Assembly: GCA_019359675.1 (NCBI GenBank)
Contig: JAHHGX010000071.1
Span: 62,001 to 126,000 of the forward strand
Direction of reading: 5' to 3'
Source: Calothrix sp. FI2-JRJ7
GTDB lineage: Bacteria > Cyanobacteriota > Cyanobacteriia > Cyanobacteriales > Nostocaceae
Length of the DNA stretch: 64,000 bases
A model generated the notes under the pieces. That model had not been told where the DNA came from, did not search any database, and saw only the letters and a program-made list of their open reading frames with translations. Shown in pieces: positions 62,044 through 64,000 of the stretch. The position numbers were made by a program, and so were the translations under genes. Every line of letters begins with the position of its first letter. Positions within the stretch are counted from its first letter, which is position 1.

Positions 62044-62574
62044 ATGACAAATAAATCTATTTTTATACCCTTATTGTTAAGCTTAGGCTTTTTAGGTGGA
62101 TGTGGTGGATATCCACGTATATTAAGCTATCCTTTCGACCCAGGTGGCAGAGGTCTAAATAGTTTTGCATCAGAATTAAATCCTCAAATATCAAGTAGAT
62201 ACATCGTTTTCACTAGCGACCGTAGAGGCAGTCAAGATGTATACATGTTTGATACTGCTACACGCTTCTTAATAGATTTACCCGGCTTAAATTCATTTGA
62301 TACAATTACCTCACATCCCAGCGTTACAGAAAGCGGTCGCTACATCGTATTTGCCGCAAGTCGTCAAGGTAGGTCAGGTATATTTATTTACGATAGAGAA
62401 ACACGACAATCACGCAATTTAACGACAAATTTGCAGGCAGAAGTTCGCAATCCTACTATTAGCGCAGATGGTAGTAGAGTTGCTTTCGAGACAACAGTAA
62501 ACGGTCAGTGGGACATTTTGGTTTATGACCGAGCATCAGGACAACCCCTAAACATCCCCCAAGACCCAAGATAA
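62044..62574 (+). CDS. TolB-like beta-propeller lipoprotein (2)
   Basis: A 176-residue lipoprotein: lipobox LGGC at 17-20, repeats SRYIVFTSDRRGSQDVYMFD, GRYIVFAASRQGRSGIFIYD and GSRVAFETTVNGQWDILVYDR. It is a diverged tandem paralogue of the preceding gene. Together they supply about six blades, enough for a whole propeller. Terminated before an R2 repeat. Confidence 0.75.
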   Translation: MTNKSIFIPLLLSLGFLGGCGGYPRILSYPFDPGGRGLNSFASELNPQISSRYIVFTSDRRGSQDVYMFDTATRFLIDLPGLNSFDTITSHPSVTESGRYIVFAASRQGRSGIFIYDRETRQSRNLTTNLQAEVRNPTISADGSRVAFETTVNGQWDILVYDRASGQPLNIPQDPR

Positions 62575-62584
62575 AACATTCCTC

Positions 62585-62651
62585 GTAAGGTGCGTGACGC
62601 TACTAGTTCACTAGTTTTACTTCACGATTGTTATGGCGTTACGCACCCTAC
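62585..62651. repeat. R2 dispersed palindromic repeat at the sdhB end
   Basis: Arms GTAAGGTGCGTGACGCTACT and GTTACGCACCCTAC. The right arm supplies the sdhB stop (AGG TAG GGT on the minus strand). Confidence 0.9.
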
Positions 62652-63655
62652 CTTTCTTCTTTCTTCACTGCCTCAATTAAAGAACGAACTTGTTGTGTTC
62701 CTTCGGATGGCTCAAATTTGAGGGGAAATTTTCCACGCTTGAGCATTCGTAGTCCTAAAGGAGCAATACTCAATAAACCATTAAGGTCTTGAAATTGATT
62801 CCCAACTACTTGTAACCCAAATTTACGCTCATCAATCCAACCACCATTTTTGACTAAATCAATTAAAACTTTACGGTGACGAATTGAGCGACCATCGCTT
62901 TTTTGTTTCCGCTCTAGAATTTCTTGTTTAATTTTAGTGATTTGATCTAAAGGAGCAACATCCATTGGACAAACGGAGTTGCAATTATAACAACGAGTAC
63001 ACCCCCAAACACCTTTACTATCTTCGTTATAATTTTCTAACCGATTTTCTGTGTTGTTATCGCGTGAGTCTGCTACCATTCGATATGCTTTTGCCAGTGC
63101 ATGAGGCCCTACAAAATTTTGATTCACCTCGCGCGCATTACATTCCGAGTAACAGGCGCCACACATAATACAATTACCAGTTTGGTCAAGAAGTGCGCGT
63201 TCCGATGGTGTTTGTAAAAATTCACGTTCTGGTACTTGCCGTCCAGCAGTACTAACGTATGGCGCCACAGCTTCAAGATTGTCCCAAAAAGGGTTCATAT
63301 CAACTATTAAATCTTTAACAACAGGCATATTACCTAGAGGCGCCACTGTTAAAACTGGTTTACCCTCGTAGGTATTTTTTGTAGCTGTATTTTCATATGA
63401 TGATTTTAAGAACTCAATCTCGCTGCCAACATTTTCTTTACAAGCCAAAGCCGAACGTCCGTTGATTCGCATTGCACAACTACCGCAAATAGTGTTACGG
63501 CAATTCTTACGGAATGCTAGAGTTCCATCTTGCTCCCACTTAATTTTATTAAGGCAGTCGAGGATTGTATTTCCAGGCTCGGTTTCCACCAAATAATCCT
63601 GCACGGAAGGCTCGGAGTTAGGTTTTTGTCGAATAATTTTAAAGATAACTTCCAT
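62648..63655 (-). CDS. sdhB: Succinate dehydrogenase/fumarate reductase iron-sulfur subunit
   Basis: SdhB carries electrons from the flavoprotein to quinone. The protein has an N-terminal [2Fe-2S] domain with CRNTICGSCAMRING and a distal Cys (ALAC), and C-terminal [4Fe-4S]/[3Fe-4S] sites in CIMCGACYSEC and CTRCYNCNSVCPMD. About 335 residues, longer than the usual 240-260 because of a C-terminal extension (from about 250). ATG 63655 (MEVIFKIIR) is preferred over 63661. Stop is supplied by an R2 repeat. sdhA is not in this window. Confidence 0.88.
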   Translation of the reverse strand: MEVIFKIIRQKPNSEPSVQDYLVETEPGNTILDCLNKIKWEQDGTLAFRKNCRNTICGSCAMRINGRSALACKENVGSEIEFLKSSYENTATKNTYEGKPVLTVAPLGNMPVVKDLIVDMNPFWDNLEAVAPYVSTAGRQVPEREFLQTPSERALLDQTGNCIMCGACYSECNAREVNQNFVGPHALAKAYRMVADSRDNNTENRLENYNEDSKGVWGCTRCYNCNSVCPMDVAPLDQITKIKQEILERKQKSDGRSIRHRKVLIDLVKNGGWIDERKFGLQVVGNQFQDLNGLLSIAPLGLRMLKRGKFPLKFEPSEGTQQVRSLIEAVKKEER

Positions 63656-64000
63656 ATACACAAATCCTATATATCGTATTTAACTCGGTTAATATCTATT
63701 ACGCACCGCAGTGGCTATTATTCTCACTCAACATCATCAATCCCTGCTCTTTAGTACTGAAGAACCGCAAATGTCTTGATTACAGCACACTTAAGATGAA
63801 AGTTAGGTGCTGAAGAATCTTGCCCAACAAGCGCGCGGACTACAACACTCTGCTCGTAATAAAAGTTCACTTCTATGCCTCCAATTGGTTTGAACATCTT
63901 CCAAGTATAACCATTAAATCTAAATCCATATGCTCAGAATCTGATTCAATTACATAACCGTAATATCCAAGACACTACAAGTTTATAAGAGTTGCTTGGG
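63656..64000. other. Terminal gap with a possible short frame
   Basis: About 345 bp to the window end. On the minus strand an ATG at 63897 starts a 48-codon frame (MFKPIGGIEVNFYYEQSVVV...) ending at TAA 63751-63753; upstream residues in the same frame (AYGFRFNGYTWK) suggest a truncated gene, but I cannot identify it. No RNA gene or repeat seen. Confidence 0.35.

Overview
The window comes from a cyanobacterial chromosome, most likely a filamentous (Nostocales-type) strain. The photosynthesis genes petG, psbX, cytM, ycf66, ccsA and the light/nutrient kinase nblS show the phylum directly. The heptameric GAGTTAN-type repeats, many chemotaxis-like genes and a giant poly-HAMP kinase are typical of filamentous forms. 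The common cyanobacterial palindrome HIP1 (GCGATCGC) was not seen. Instead GGCGCC occurs about 108 times by hand count, nearly always inside genes, and looks like an alternate highly iterated palindrome. An orphan DNA methyltransferase of N4-cytosine type lies in the same window. Layout: 1-5.5 kb holds a DUF3370 protein (cut by the window edge), a pyroglutamyl-peptidase-like protein, hisH, rsmD, petG, cytM and a sugar-nucleotide epimerase. 5.7-10.2 kb holds purD, nblS, a zinc-ribbon membrane protein and a retropepsin-like protein. 10.2-18.9 kb is a chemotaxis-type locus: cheY-cheC-hybrid kinase on the minus strand, divergent from cheA-cheW-mcp-cheB-cheR on the plus strand. 19-21.2 kb has a zinc-ribbon membrane protein, a ProA-like protein without the catalytic cysteine, and a DUF3592 gene broken by a stop codon. 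21.3-26.2 kb is a four-gene fatty-acid desaturase cluster, desC-desA-desD-desB. 26.4-34.6 kb has a PLP lyase, a 1.1 kb repeat-rich gap with a 3 x 102 bp tandem array, a haem-oxygenase-like diiron protein next to a methyltransferase, the DNA methyltransferase, an SGNH hydrolase and a small-protein/retropepsin pair. 34.9-40.9 kb has an M16 peptidase, MgtC, an RNA ligase paired with a low-molecular-weight phosphatase, and remnants of a sensor kinase and a transposase. 41.4-48.9 kb is a 1938-residue poly-HAMP hybrid kinase followed by cheR and cheB. 49-64 kb has an AAA+ ATPase, mmsA, tilS, a KGK-domain protein, ccsA, a DUF3352 protein, a chorismate lyase, tRNA-Leu(GAG), accC, a YggT protein, psbX, ycf66, two tandem TolB-like lipoproteins and sdhB. 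How the genes work together: three signalling units dominate (nblS, the che locus, the poly-HAMP/cheR/cheB unit). The desaturase cluster would make tri- and tetra-unsaturated C18 lipids, and nblS relatives are known to regulate such genes in the cold and in high light. Most other genes are housekeeping genes scattered singly. A striking general feature is the invasion by at least eight families of short palindromic repeats. They fill most intergenic gaps and, in at least nine genes, supply the stop codon or a C-terminal tail. One family has also expanded in frame inside the CheB linker. No CRISPR array, complete insertion sequence or rRNA gene was seen.
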